Assembly (NCBI RefSeq): GCF_963855985.1
Contig: NC_087118.1
Span: 11,242,501 to 11,306,500, forward strand
Length of the DNA stretch: 64,000 nucleotides
From: Ostrinia nubilalis
Taxonomy: Eukaryota; Arthropoda; Insecta; Lepidoptera; Crambidae
Reading direction: 5' to 3'
Part shown: piece by piece, positions 9,941-21,603 of the stretch
Position numbering within the stretch: the first letter of the stretch is position 1
How the letters are laid out: each line of letters begins with the position of its first letter
Notes under the pieces: model-generated
What the model was told of the DNA's origin: nothing
Database searches by the model: none
What the model saw: only the letters and a program-made list of their open reading frames with translations
Program-made: the position numbers and the translations under genes

Positions 9941-10324
9941 TCATGTGTACCCTCGTAACTTCTAAACTACTTATCAGAATTCGACAAATGACATATCATT
10001 AGAAGCGTCTTAATTGTCCGCTGGTTATAGGCTATATGGGGCTTCACAAAATCTAATGTGGCGCCCTCTAGCGGACAAAACATACAGAGTAAAAAAATAA
10101 AGTTAAGATAAATATGCCGTGTTTGGTATCATTTGAAAGCGCTTTACTTGTACATTTTGAATATATATATATTACTAGCATTTGCTTGTGACTTTACCTG
10201 TATTCATGGGCTAATTGCATATAATTCACATCTTTTCGTTCATAGCTTCTTTACTACTTATTAGTTCATCAATTTAACTTTTGTTTTCACAAATACACTT
10301 TATCACCAAAATAGTACAAATAAT

Positions 10325-10644
10325 AAAAAGTAAAAAAACTAAAACCCAACTACGACAAAAAACGACGCTGAAAAAGTATAAAACAAGATTTTCAGAATAC
10401 TGAACTGAACAAAGTTGCTAATGTAGTTGCATAGTAATTTTCATGTTTGGAAAGGCGTAGTCACACGTTACATATACCTACCTACCGTAGCACTTTGACA
10501 ACGTGTGACTGCGGTTTTCCAAACATGAAAATTACTATGCAACTACATTAGCAACTTTGTTCAGTTCAGTATTCTGAAAATCTTGTTTTATACTTTTTCA
10601 GCGTCGTTTTTTGTCGTAGTTGGGTTTTAGTTTTTTTACTTTTT
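10325..10644. mobile_element. Near-perfect palindromic MITE
   Basis: Two arms of about 145 bp, beginning AAAAGTAAAAAAACTAAAAC, face each other across a loop of about 30 bp centred near 10484. Arm identity is almost complete, with differences only near the loop. This points to recent formation or gene conversion between arms. No protein is encoded. Confidence 0.85.
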
Positions 10645-10705
10645 TTACTGAAATAATTTATTTCTCAACGTTCTTATACTAAGTTTCAAATTAAAAAGTG
10701 CAATT

Positions 10706-10825
10706 GACCGCGCGTGTGTGACCGCGAACGACATGTACGTGATGGTGGTTGGCGCCAAAGGGGACGAGTGTCTTCCGGACGACGAGCAGGTGGACCCAGA
10801 GCGTCGGATACCGGAGAAACTCTGA
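10706..10825 (+). pseudogene. Short coding-like fragment, 39 codons, unidentified
   Basis: The frame reads like protein (start DRACVTAND, core MYVMVVGAKGDECLP, end RRIPEKL then TGA). Its GC content differs sharply from the AT-rich flanks. A TGA just upstream closes the frame. I do not recognise the family. It may be an exon fragment or a piece of a transposon ORF. The minus strand is also open here, so the call is weak. Confidence 0.3.
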
Positions 10826-11199
10826 CCCCGGCGAGATTCAAAACGGATGAAACGAGGTACGTGGGATTCTGATAAATTTAACACTCTTTTCGATCAAATG
10901 AGCATTCTCGCGAATCTCTATATTGTATAAATAGATTGAATAACGTACCCACAACCATCTTATACAATTTTAACGGCGGCCCCGTCAGCCCCAATCGCAA
11001 ACATTACCAATCAAAATACGTTGTTAGCATCACCACAATCGAACGATAACTCTTTCTGGTACGAGTTTCTTAATAAATACACCTTTAAAAAGGCTCATTG
11101 TGCTCATAAAATGAAGCACCTACAAATGCTTTACCACATCAACAAATCACTTTAAACTACAACTATTAGTAGACTGGGTGGCCACCCGCAACACTGAGC

Positions 11200-11364
11200 C
11201 AGCTTACAGCTTGAATTATTAAATTCTAATGTTTTTTGCAAATCAAGAAGCTTAATAAGTATGACAAAACGTGCTAAGTGCATCGAACATGTATACTTCT
11301 ATTTTGCAACAACGTATAAATTGTAATGTGACATGCAATAAACGTTTTTGAATTTGAATTTGAA
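11200..11364 (+). mobile_element. LINE 3' end with TTTGAA tail
   Basis: It ends AATAAACGTTTTTGAATTTGAATTTGAA, a polyadenylation-like signal followed by a short tandem tail, as seen at LINE 3' ends in Lepidoptera. The 5' limit is not clear. No RT sequence is present. Confidence 0.55.
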
Positions 11365-11537
11365 CATGTCACGAGCGTATCCTGGCTAAAATTCCTAATA
11401 AGCATTGTGCGAGGAGCACCCTCCCAGTGCTGGATTTTTGTTCGGCAAAATCACTCTGTGCTCGTACTGGTGATATCTAAAAAATAATCCGACCTTGGTT
11501 CTCTAGCCGGTCACTTCAAGCAAAATCAAAACATAAT

Positions 11538-11612
11538 AATATCTTTATTTGCTTAGACTGATTAAATTAGTTCTTACAAATCGTCAAATACTAATAAATT
11601 TAGAACAAAAAG
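11538..11612 (-). mobile_element. LINE or SINE 3' end, minus strand
   Basis: The reverse complement reads TATTTGACGATTTGTAAG...AATAAAGATATT. It is the same family as the copy at 14050-14165 on the plus strand. Confidence 0.6.
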
Positions 11613-11660
11613 CCAAGGATTCCAAATCAGTCCCTTCAGGTCCCCTTGACGACCAATAAG

Positions 11661-12335
11661 TCAAATGACCATCCACTCAGCAAATTCTATGGAAGCTGCC
11701 TTTGAGCGTACCTATCTTGGGCATTGGCAGGCGTCATCATTCTGCGGAGGTCAACCTTTTACCTGACAATGATTCCAGGGCTGCGTCTGCCATTCACCTC
11801 CAAGCCGGTGCTTGCCCCTGCAACGCCGTGCTTTATTCAGCGTCTTAACACTTGACTGTCTAGCGCTGACCAAATAAGAATAGCAAAGTCAAGTGACTTT
11901 CCACTCAGCAAATTCTACGGAGGCTGCCTTTGAGCGTATCTTAGGCAGTGGTAGGCGTCATCAGACTGCGGAGGTCAACCTGTTACCTGACAATGGTTCC
12001 AGGGATGCGTCTGCCATTCACCTCCAAGCCGGTGCTTGCCCCTGCACCTGCAACGCCGTGCTTTATTCAGCGTCTTAACACTCTTGACTGTCTAGCGCTG
12101 ACCAAATAAGAATAGCAAAGTCAAGTGACTTTCCACTCAGCAAATTCTACGGAGGCTGCCTTTGAGCGTATCTTAGGCAGTGGCAGGCGTCATCAGACTG
12201 CGGAGGTCAACCTGTTACCTGACAAGGACCAGGGATGCGTCTGCCATTCACCTCCAAGCCGGTGCTTGTCCCTTCAACGCCGTGCTTTATTCAGCGTTTT
12301 AACACTCTTGACTGTCTAACGCTGACCAAATAAAC
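11661..12335. repeat. Satellite-like tandem repeat, three copies of about 230 bp
   Basis: Units start at 11661, 11889 and 12121, each beginning TCAARTGAC and containing CTCAGCAAATTCTA, GCGGAGGTCAACCT and TTTATTCAGCGT. The second and third units are closest to each other. Short open frames repeat with the unit and are not taken as genes. Confidence 0.9.
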
Positions 12336-12648
12336 GGAAATCCTGTTAAAACAGGTGCTGAAATTACCAGATAAGGCACCGCTCAGCATGAGCCTGCTCC
12401 TCACAATATTCCTTCGCAAGAAGGACAGACCGAACATCCTATTCTATTAAACGTCCTAATCAGTAGATACAATTATGTAAGTATTGATCCGATCTGAAGT
12501 AGTTGAATGCTAAATTCTAAATCTGGATGCAGATACCGATCACAGAGACACCGCCGGCCTCTCCGCATGTCTTGTCAAGGTACCCTAAAATTATCAATCT
12601 CTCGTTCTCTACTGCATACCGAAAAACATTGATACAATCACAAACTAC
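12336..12648. other. Unassigned stretch
   Basis: I see no gene or repeat here. It ends with CTAC (12645-12648), the target duplication of the following LTR element. Confidence 0.4.
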
Positions 12649-13177
12649 TGTAATGATTTTAGAATTTATATTGAATTTTATACGATTATTGGTTACTTTT
12701 AAATAGTTATTGCAACAATTTTAGTATTTGTATTGTATTTTAGAAGAACCCAAAAACCCATTATTAAATTAAAATACTTTATTTGATTACTTCCTAGGCA
12801 TTTTGCAGACATTAGAATGATTTTAGAATTTATTTTGTATTTAATCCAATTATTTCATATTTATTATTTAATTTAATTATTTTAGATTTTTATTGTATAC
12901 ATTTTAGTATTTTAAAAATTAAGAAAACAGCTAATTATGAAATAAGTATTGCATTTGACTAGTTCCGGAGCATGCCGTCGATAAGTCGTTTTGAACCGGT
13001 CGACTTTCACTGATGGAAGGGGAAGTTACCTTATCGCTGGCATGCCGCTGGACAGTCAGTTCGATTTGAGCGTTCAAAGCAAGAGGTACTATTAAGATGA
13101 CGTCATAATGTCGGAATTGTGTAAATCAGTGGTGCTGAAATACAAGTTAGAACAACCTACAAGAGTGTTTCATTTCA
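12649..13177 (+). repeat. 5' LTR of LARD-1
   Basis: TGTAATGATTTT to GTTTCATTTCA. It is followed by ACTCAGAAGTGG (13178-13189), the same post-LTR motif as in the gag-only element and gypsy-2. Confidence 0.93.
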
Positions 13178-13309
13178 ACTCAGAAGTGGTACGTGATCTA
13201 CAGCTCATAAGGTACGTTTTTATTTATTTGGTTAAAAAGTAATTGATTTTAAAAAGTTCAAGTAGAAAAACTTATGAATATTTCGTTTAATGCATGAAAT
13301 AGTTATTTT

Positions 13310-14440
13310 TAAAACGAGGCTAGACGCGCCTTCAGTTTATCAGGCTAGATGCGCCTTAGACGATGACTAAGACTATGACTATGACTATGACCATGACTAT
13401 GACCATGACTAAGACTTAGTATAACGAGGTTAGACGCACCTCCAGTTTATCAGGCTAGATGCGCCTTTGACTATGACTAAGTATTACAAGGCTAGATGCG
13501 CCTTGGACTATGACTCAGTACAACGAGGCTAGACGCGCCTCCAGTTTAATAGGCTAGATGCGCCTTAGACTATGACTATGACTTTGACCATGACTAAGAC
13601 TTAGTATAACAAGGCTAGATGCGCCTTTGACTATGACTAAGTATAACAAGGCTAGATGCGCCTTTGCTATGACTAAGTATGACAAGGCTAGATGCGCCTT
13701 TGACTATGACTCAGTACAACGAGGCTAGACGCGCCTCCAGTTTAATAGGCTAGATGCGCCTTAGACTATGACTATGACTTTGACCATGACTAAGACTTAG
13801 TATAACGAGGCTAGACGCGCCTCCAGTTTACCAGGCTAGATGCGCCTTTGACTATGACTAAGTATAACAAGGCTAGATGCGCCTTAGACTATGACTATGA
13901 CCATGACTGACTTAGTATATCGAGGCTAGACGCGCCTCCAGGTTATAAGGCTAGATGCGCCTTAGACTATGGCTATGACTTAGTATAACGAGGCTAGACG
14001 TGCCTCCAGTTTATCAGGCTAGATGCCCCATTGACTATGACTAAGTATGAGACATGTAGATTGTAGAGGCTTCTTATGAGCAAAATATTTGACGATTTGT
14101 AAGTGCTATTAATTAATCTACTAAACAAATAAAGATATTTTGGCTTTGACTTTGACTTTGACTTTGACTATAACTATGACTATGAACTATGACTTAGTAT
14201 AACGAGGCTAGACACTCCTCCAGTTTATCAGGCTAGATGCGCTTTTGAATATGACTAAATATAACGAGGCTAGACGCGCCTCCAGTTTATTAGGCTAGAT
14301 GTGCCTTGGACTATGACTGTGACTTAGTATAACGAGGCTAGACGTGCCTCCAGTTTCATCAGGCTACATGCGCCTTGGACTATGACTGAGTATGACGAGG
14401 CTGACGCGCCTCCAGTTTATCAGGCTAGATGCGCCTTAAG
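13310..14440 (+). repeat. Leader array of about 27 small hairpins
   Basis: Two alternating motifs, GAGGCTAGACGCGCCTC and AAGGCTAGATGCGCCTT, each form a 5-bp stem with a 7-base loop. They are separated by CAGTTTATCA or by ACTATGACTATGACTAAG runs. The outer pair changes together in many copies (G with C, or A with T). The array lies directly downstream of the LTR, where retroelements keep packaging and dimer signals. It is interrupted by a small repeat at 14050-14165. Confidence 0.85.
14050..14165 (+). mobile_element. Short LINE or SINE copy with TTTGAC tail
   Basis: It contains ATATTTGACGATTTGTAAG, then AATAAAGATATTTTGG and a (TTTGAC) tandem tail. It matches the minus-strand copy at 11538-11612. 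It sits inside the hairpin array. Confidence 0.6.
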
Positions 14441-14857
14441 GGCCCCATTGTTTAGGATAGTCTCTAGAATGAAAAGCCTTCTATTACTGACATAACAAGC
14501 AAGCCGTCCAGTTGTCACATGAGTTGTGTGTGAAGGTCGCACTGAATAAAATACAAGTATAAATACAAAATCTTTATTTGTGATGCATATGTATAATAGA
14601 AACATGTCACAATGGTATTTTACTACACTTTGCTCAGGGAGCATAATATTAATTGTCAAACAAAAGATTTTTTAGATTTATTTTTTGAGATTTAGATTTT
14701 TGGAAAAGACACAAATCAAACTTTTGCTTAATATAACATGAACATAGCTTCCATATGATGTTGAGTTGATGCTGGTCAGACACAGTTTATTTCGTCGAGT
14801 ACTTTATTTCACAGTTGAGTACAACGACTACTGAAGATGGAGCTCGTATGCCGCCAG

Positions 14858-15054
14858 GGACACCCGTCAGCTGACGATGAAATAAGCGTGCTAAGCGGAC
14901 GAAGTTGTCGTCCTCGTCCAGTAAGAAGGCGCCACCACGATCGTCTTCTATGGGGCCAAGGTTGAAGAAAAATACGCGAAGGAGCTCATCTTCTTCCAGC
15001 TCTACTGAAAGAGCAGTGCCACATGAGGTTCGTAAAATTTCTGGTAAACTCTAG
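14858..15054 (+). pseudogene. Gag-like coding relic in LARD-1
   Basis: With one frame change, the stretch reads as a polar, Ser/Arg-rich protein start (DDEISVLSGRS, later KKNTRRSSSSSSTERAV) and ends at TAG. This composition resembles Gag N-termini of insect gypsy elements. No complete frame survives. Confidence 0.4.
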
Positions 15055-17286
15055 TGAAAAAAAAAGTGCCTATTTTTTTATTGGTAGTTTTTTTTTTATT
15101 GCGCACACATTATGAAATATTACGCATACCTACAGTAAAATGGGAATATTAGCTTATGTAGTAAATCTTTAATAGTAATAATTAAAGGTAATGATAAAGT
15201 ATTCGATTATAACGTTTAAATTAACGTTAAAGTAAATGTGCTAAAAAAAATATTTTTTTAAATATTTTTACACAAGTAAAGTGAATTAATTAATGATTCG
15301 TTTATTTTAAAATTGTCGTCGGTTCGGACTTTCGGTAGGTTCTTTTGCCAAGTACAATATCTTGTCTATAGATCTATAATTCCACTTCAAAAATATATTT
15401 CGAATTATTCTGACCTCTGATTACATTAGTCTGACCTAGATAGGAAGTTTCTAGTTGAATTAAGCTTTTTCTTCTAATTTAGTTTTCTCAAAGAACTACA
15501 TCAGTTAGCGAGCTCAAATAAACACAATATTATATTACTGTAAGAAGTCATAAAAAAAAGTCATGCAATTTGTAACTATAAAAAGAACTTAGTACCTGTA
15601 CCAAGGTTTCATAGGTTAGGTTAGTCATTTTTTTGGTAGAGCAAAAGATATGAAACGTCAAGGTTCCATAATGAGCAGAAGTTTAAAGTTTTTCTTTTAG
15701 TAGTCTTTCATTTTATGACAATTTTGTGAGCGCTATTATAATAGCTAATGCAAATAAGAGAATTTTGTCTTTGACTTAGACATTGCAAAAGTTAATTGGC
15801 TTAGCTAAGAGAACTACGGACGACTGTTAGAGGAAATTTTGAATCCTGCTACTTGAAAGGATGTTTTACGTAATTATTTTTATGACAAAAAAAATCTATG
15901 AGACTGTTTTGGTAAATGAAAAATCCTTTTAAGTGTTGGTAGTGAGTGCACTTGTTGACGCAAAACCGATGCTGAAACTAAGTATAGTTTGGCAGATCAT
16001 TTCAATATCAATTCCAATTGTAAAAGTTGTGGTCAATCATCAGTCATACCTCTAAGTATAGAGCTAATATAAACAAAAATGTTGATGAGATTGACGCTGT
16101 TATAGAAGTGTTAGTGATTGATGATGTATAGCAGACTTCACTGACAATGGACGATTTGACACCGATATTGATTCGATATTACAATTTATTAAAGACATTC
16201 TGATCTTGAAAGCTTAATTAATCTGAAATGACCTGTAAATTATCATTTTTGGTCGGATTGTAATTAAGAAAAGTAGTTTGATTAAATTCACAAAATAGCG
16301 ACGTCACTTGCTTGTCGTGCCAAACGAAATCTATGGGAGTTTGATTTGACAGTTTTTAAAAGTACGTCAATTAACTGGCGGTGTCAACACGTCTATTGGT
16401 CAAAACTTCACGCAACTGCAATTTCTCACGGTTTTGAATACTGACATTCTATAAAATTCCTGGTCAGAATATTTTCGAGAGCCACGAAAATGACGGACAC
16501 AAATGAATACCAGTTAACATAAATTTCTAGTTTTACAGAGGATAGTTTCTGGCGTTTACAGTTGCCTTTCGATTTAAATTTTTAAAATAACTTGACACCT
16601 GGCGAGCTTAAGGCCGTGGGTTCGATTCCCGCCTTAGGCGGTTCTATATTTTCAAGTGATATTTTATAATGCGAATAGCTTTCCGCCGAGGGTTCTTCCG
16701 CGTGGAATTTTGTTTGTCACATTTGTTTGTTTTGTATGTTATGTATGTAAATTAAACAGGGGGCCAAGTACCGGGTGTTTAAAAGAGCCTTTTTAATTCA
16801 CAACGGCAAAGGTGAAATCGTTTTTGGTAATTTGTCTCGTAGTCCAATAACACTTAAAGCAAATATTTTAATAGCTACTTCAATGCTTTTTGGAGCATGT
16901 CCAATATGTCATGTAAATCGAATTGTAAAAGACCCCTCAGCTATGGATACTCCCGATAGAACTGATATTATGACTAAGCCCGGACTTAGTTCCGACATGT
17001 TCTGGTTAGTGAGATAAGCTTTATACTCTTTTGTGAAATTATCGCGATTGTATTGCTATAAATCTGACTGAGATAGGACGTACACGTGCAGTCTTTGATG
17101 TCAGGATGAAAAAGAATGTGCAAATACCACCATTACCACTTACCTCATTACAAAAGGGAAAAGGGTTCCGAAAACCATAGATGACTAACTTGATCCAATG
17201 CTATGATTATCAATATTATTCAGGACTCTAAATCATATTTAAGTCAGATCTTGATGATAAAGAGAAAAGTCTTCAAAGTTCTGTAG
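15055..17286. other. Decayed interior of LARD-1
   Basis: AT-rich sequence without a supported gene. At 16617-16630 GGGTTCGATTCCCG matches a pol III B box, but no A box or cloverleaf surrounds it. An 80-codon frame (16775-17017) shows no recognisable motif. Confidence 0.4.
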
Positions 17287-17460
17287 CAGTCACTTACTTT
17301 AGTCGACCCACAGACAGACGACCCCTGAGGAAAGACATCTTCAATGAAAGACAACTTCTATGAGTTAGAGACACTAGCTGTGGTGTGTGTGCTAAAAAAA
17401 AAAAGGTATGTCTTTTACGACTTAAAAGTTTCTACTGGTTATGCTGCCTTAAGAACCACG
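17287..17460 (+). pseudogene. Ty3/gypsy RNase H relic in LARD-1
   Basis: Short in-frame pieces match the gypsy RNase H pattern: TYFSR near 17290, FYELETLAVV near 17356 and YAALRTT near 17437. Frameshifts and an A run separate them. This shows that LARD-1 descends from a complete gypsy element. Confidence 0.6.
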
Positions 17461-18396
17461 TTAAAAAAAAAGGAGAAGAAATTTAGTTCCGCGAATAGTC
17501 CAAATACCAAAATTCAGTCATAGAATCTGACGACAACCCATCCAAACATCGTAATCTCTTCAAATAGCAGATACAGTAAGGTTATCGAATTATTTTTAGT
17601 GGTCCCACGTACAGCTAGATGGCAAATATGTTGCGCTTATCGTGATGAAATCGAGCATCACAGACATTCAGAAACACATAATATAAGGACACTGTAATTG
17701 TACCTATTGGTTTCAAAAACTTGGAAAATTTGTAAAGAAGAAAATTTGTTAAGGCCTTAGGAATACATAATTCTGACGAAAGTACCTTTAGTGTTAATCA
17801 TAAATCGTGACCATAATTCATTATTTGCCAGATTACGGTTACAAATGGATATAATTGGATATACTTAATATTAACGTTTTGACATGTTCTTATAAACTTA
17901 ATAACTTTCACATGGCAGTCATGGCAAGATACACTGTAATTAAATTGATTATGTACTAACATCTAATGGACGTGTATTTATGTGAAATAAAAATTTGGAT
18001 TTAAAAAGAGAAGTTTCCAATATATTCGATATGGTAGTTTTGAGAAAATTATAAAGTAAAACGATTAATATCTGAATTTCATGCAAATATCCGTTATTGG
18101 TTATAAAATAAGTCATTACGAATAATATAGATTAGGTGAAAATGTATAGTGTGTATAAGTGCCTACAAGATTTTTCTCCCTTAACATTAATTTGTTACTG
18201 GTTTAATATGAAGAATAGTTTCTAAAATGCATTATTAATGTTAAAACACTTGTTAACAAGTTGTCATAGAATTGTTTATCATTCTACTATATATGCTTCA
18301 TATTGTAATATTGTTTGAAAAGTAATATTAATGATTTTAGAATAAATCCTTATTAGACGTGAATGCCGGGAGGCATCACGGTGTCGGATGGCCGAA
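17461..18396. other. Decayed 3' interior of LARD-1
   Basis: No supported gene. The last bases before the LTR (GTCGGATGGCCGAA) hold the place of the polypurine tract and resemble the GGATGGCCGAT before the LTR stub of gypsy-2 at 44537. Confidence 0.5.
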
Positions 18397-18925
18397 TGTA
18401 ATGATTTTAGAATTTATATTGAATTTTATACGATTATTGGTTACTTTTAAATAGTTATTGCAACAATTTTAGTATTTGTATTGTATTTTAGAAGAACCCA
18501 AAAACCCATTATTAAATTAAAATACTTTATTTGATTACTTCCTAGGCATTTTGCAGACATTAGAATGATTTTAGAATTTATTTTGTATTTAATCCAATTA
18601 TTTCATATTTATTATTTAATTTAATTATTTTAGATTTTTATTGTATACATTTTAGTATTTTAAAAATTAAGAAAACAGCTAATTATGAAATAAGTATTGC
18701 ATTTGACTAGTTCCGGAGCATGCCGTCGATAAGTCGTTTTGAACCGGTCGACTTTCACTGATGGAAGGGGAAGTTACCTTATCGCTGGCATGCCGCTGGA
18801 CAGTCAGTTCGATTTGAGCGTTCAAAGCAAGAGGTACTATTAAGATGACGTCATAATGTCGGAATTGTGTAAATCAGTGGTGCTGAAATACAAGTTAGAA
18901 CAACCTACAAGAGTGTTTCATTTCA
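18397..18925 (+). repeat. 3' LTR of LARD-1
   Basis: 529 bp, with no difference from 12649-13177 seen by eye. It is followed by the CTAC duplication. Confidence 0.93.
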
Positions 18926-21261
18926 CTACTTACTAAACCTCGTCACCTTTGACAAACCAAACGAGACAGCAACTACTAGAACGGAAGGTTAGTGTGTAAC
19001 ATTTTATCTTCTGGAACACTTTAAACCTTGTGAACTCAGGTTCAACAAGTCGTCATCTCTAAGGGTTTTGTCGGTAAATACGAAATGTATACGACTCAAC
19101 AAGTGCCTATAATGGTAAGCTTAATCTCCAGTGAGGGCTCATCACAACTCGACCCTACACAACCGATCCAATACACAAGACTCCAGCTCAGCATCTCTTA
19201 ACAACCATCTGGATGTCTACAAAATATCAGAAATCATAATCAGCGATGGGGGATTTCTCATTCTTTCATTCATTTCATGTGCGTTCACTAATTTTGCTAT
19301 CGGACAATCAAAGCATAGCCTATACTCGAAACTAAGGGAGGAAGGGGCACATTCAGAGCCTCTATTGGAACTGTCTCTCTAACTTTTCAACTTGAAAAAC
19401 ATCACCTCCTTTCGGTTCAGTCGGGTAAAAATAGCTCTGACAGCGCAAAATATTATCTCCCAGGTCGATTCAATCAAATTTATCTGACGATCTAGGTCGA
19501 TTTACGGGGAAAACAACCTACTTAGTGGCATCTCCTGGGTTCAGATCCAAAGGTAAATATTCCAAAAGTTCGGGAAACTGGATATCCAGAGACCCCACAG
19601 AGATTCACCAGCAGCCTTTGCAACGACTTCAACCAGGGTGGCTATGGTGGTAAACTAGGCTAAATCTTTGCTGTCCCGTTTCTCACCACAGCAAAAGGTA
19701 CCTGCTTAGCACCTCGAAGTGACCTTTCTGGCTTTTCTTAGCAGGGCTCGAGGCCGACCATCAAAATACAGAATCTCCACCATGTTCTTACCACATGGTG
19801 ACCTCCACGTCAGGATCAGGTAACATGTAATGTTACGTTTGTAATATGTAATATGTTTTTAGTATGTTGAGTTGGGGGTAATAAGATATCGTTCCTAAAA
19901 CATACCTGGCAAAAATCCACTTTAAAAACTTATAAAATAACCTGGCTTTGGTGGTTAAACTAATGGCCTAAGGAAAATAGTCGTAGCTATTATACTTACC
20001 TCTTGAAGCTCGACAGCAAGATTTATTTGCTAGACTAAATCGTTTATCTACTCTTCTACTACCCTTATGCCCTCTGGGTCTAGACAAAATTCACTTTAAA
20101 ATCGCAAACCAGTCGAAGGATGGTCGATTAGCCTTCTTTTTTCTATATGAAGTTATAACGTATCCAATTTTAGATTCGATCAAAAAATGCTACTTGTCTA
20201 GGGGGGCTGGTATTACTAATCTAAAACTATATTAAAGATAACTGTAATTTTCTTACTAAGCATAAAAGCTTAACCAATTTCACTTCCTGATAAAGGCCTT
20301 AAACCCAACAGTAGGTATCTAAAATGTGACCTTTACGAGGCTTCTCGCAGACTAGCTTATGTATATTTTTCTCCTACCATCTACATCAGCTGCTGACATG
20401 ATAAAACATAGTCTCACCTGAATAATTTCAAGATTAAGTTAACAAACCTTGACCTACGAGTAAGTTCGGCACCGTTACGGCGTCGTACAAACAACTGGGA
20501 AAAATGACAGCAAATCCAAAAAAAAAAAAAAAAAAAAACAACATAGGTATGCCCTTGCTACGGCTGCGTAAGTTACTGGAATCAGGCGAGCAGAGGCAAA
20601 CAGCGGAATATAATAACACATTATTTATTTATTTTTTCAACACCAAGTAATACTAGGAATCTACATGGATAAAAATAGTATAAAGGTTGTTGGATTTAAA
20701 ACCTCTCCTGGCATTGTTGACTTCGTTGTGGCATCTTTAATTTGGGTTGATATTTAGCCATAGATGAAATTATTTGATAAGATATTGGCGTAGGCATAAC
20801 AATAATAGCAATATTATCAGACAGACACTTTTACTAACTGATCTACGACCGATACACCAAATAACATATTATTTAATTAATAACTTTCAATCAACAGATC
20901 TAAAGCATGTTGGATACTCTTCAATCACATCGTACGCCTGTATTATAAACTTATGTTGATGACTCGCATGAATCTTACTGCCATGCAGGCAAATTATATC
21001 AATACACACTCAATCTGCATTTTAATGAGGAAAGAATTTCTGAATTCAGTTCAGTAGCTTTCCAGTTTATTCATTTCAAACATACAAAAGTACAAACCCT
21101 CCTACTTTGTGATATTAGTGCTGCTCTCACTAGGCATTTAGAACAAAACATGTTAATACCCTGAAATTAATCATGTTCTAATCTAGTTCTGTTACAGAAA
21201 CTCGAAAACTTTCATCACATAGCGCCATTGGTAAGTAGTCACCAGGAGCTAATAAACAAGT
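18926..21261. other. Unassigned 2.3-kb stretch
   Basis: No gene, clear repeat pair or transposon end was found. A run of about 20 A lies at 20518-20538. Open frames are short and lack motifs. Confidence 0.4.
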
Positions 21262-21603
21262 CTCTCACCAGATGCTGTGCATCGTCACATGCCGAATAAT
21301 AGTACAAGTTTTACAAAACAATAAAACTTGTATTATTGAGCAGAGACGATGCACAGCATCCCAAAAAGGCCTCCTGGTGAGCTCTCTATGAAGAACTCCG
21401 AGCAAGCTCGCCCCCAGGTGACTAAAATGGCGGCAAACGGAAGTAAGTCAAATCAATTCCTATTAAATAATTGCGGAAATGACGTCATTTAAGGTATAAA
21501 ATGGTAAAAAACTACACCGGAAGTAGACGCATCTCTCACCAGATGCTGTGCATCGTCTCTGCTCAATAATACAAGTTTTATTGTTTTGTAAAACTTGTAC
21601 TAT
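21262..21603. mobile_element. Inverted-repeat element with perfect 62-bp arms
   Basis: Sequence 21299-21360 (ATAGTACAAGTTTTACAAAA... to GCACAGCATC) is the perfect reverse complement of 21542-21603. The interior 21386-21556 and the left shoulder 21262-21299 mirror 9614-9799. The interior contains GGTATAAAATGG. No coding frame is present. Confidence 0.85.

Larger units (their letters stand above)
12649..18925 (+). mobile_element. Large LTR element without working genes (LARD-1)
   Basis: Two 529-bp LTRs (12649-13177 and 18397-18925) run TG to CA and look identical by eye. The 4-bp duplication CTAC lies at 12645-12648 and 18926-18929. The 5.2-kb interior has no long frame. It holds a hairpin-rich tandem array in the leader, a Gag-like relic (14858-15054) and a short gypsy RNase H relic (17287-17460). 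LTRs this similar mean a recent insertion, but the interior was long dead, so another element must have supplied the enzymes. A third LTR copy lies at 1-177. Confidence 0.88.

Noticed and set aside
13310..14440. CRISPR-like array
   Set aside because: Spacers are themselves repeats, unit lengths vary, and the setting is an insect LTR element; it is a minisatellite of hairpins.
16617..16630. tRNA gene
   Set aside because: Only a B-box-like motif is present; no A box, anticodon arm or acceptor stem could be fitted around it.
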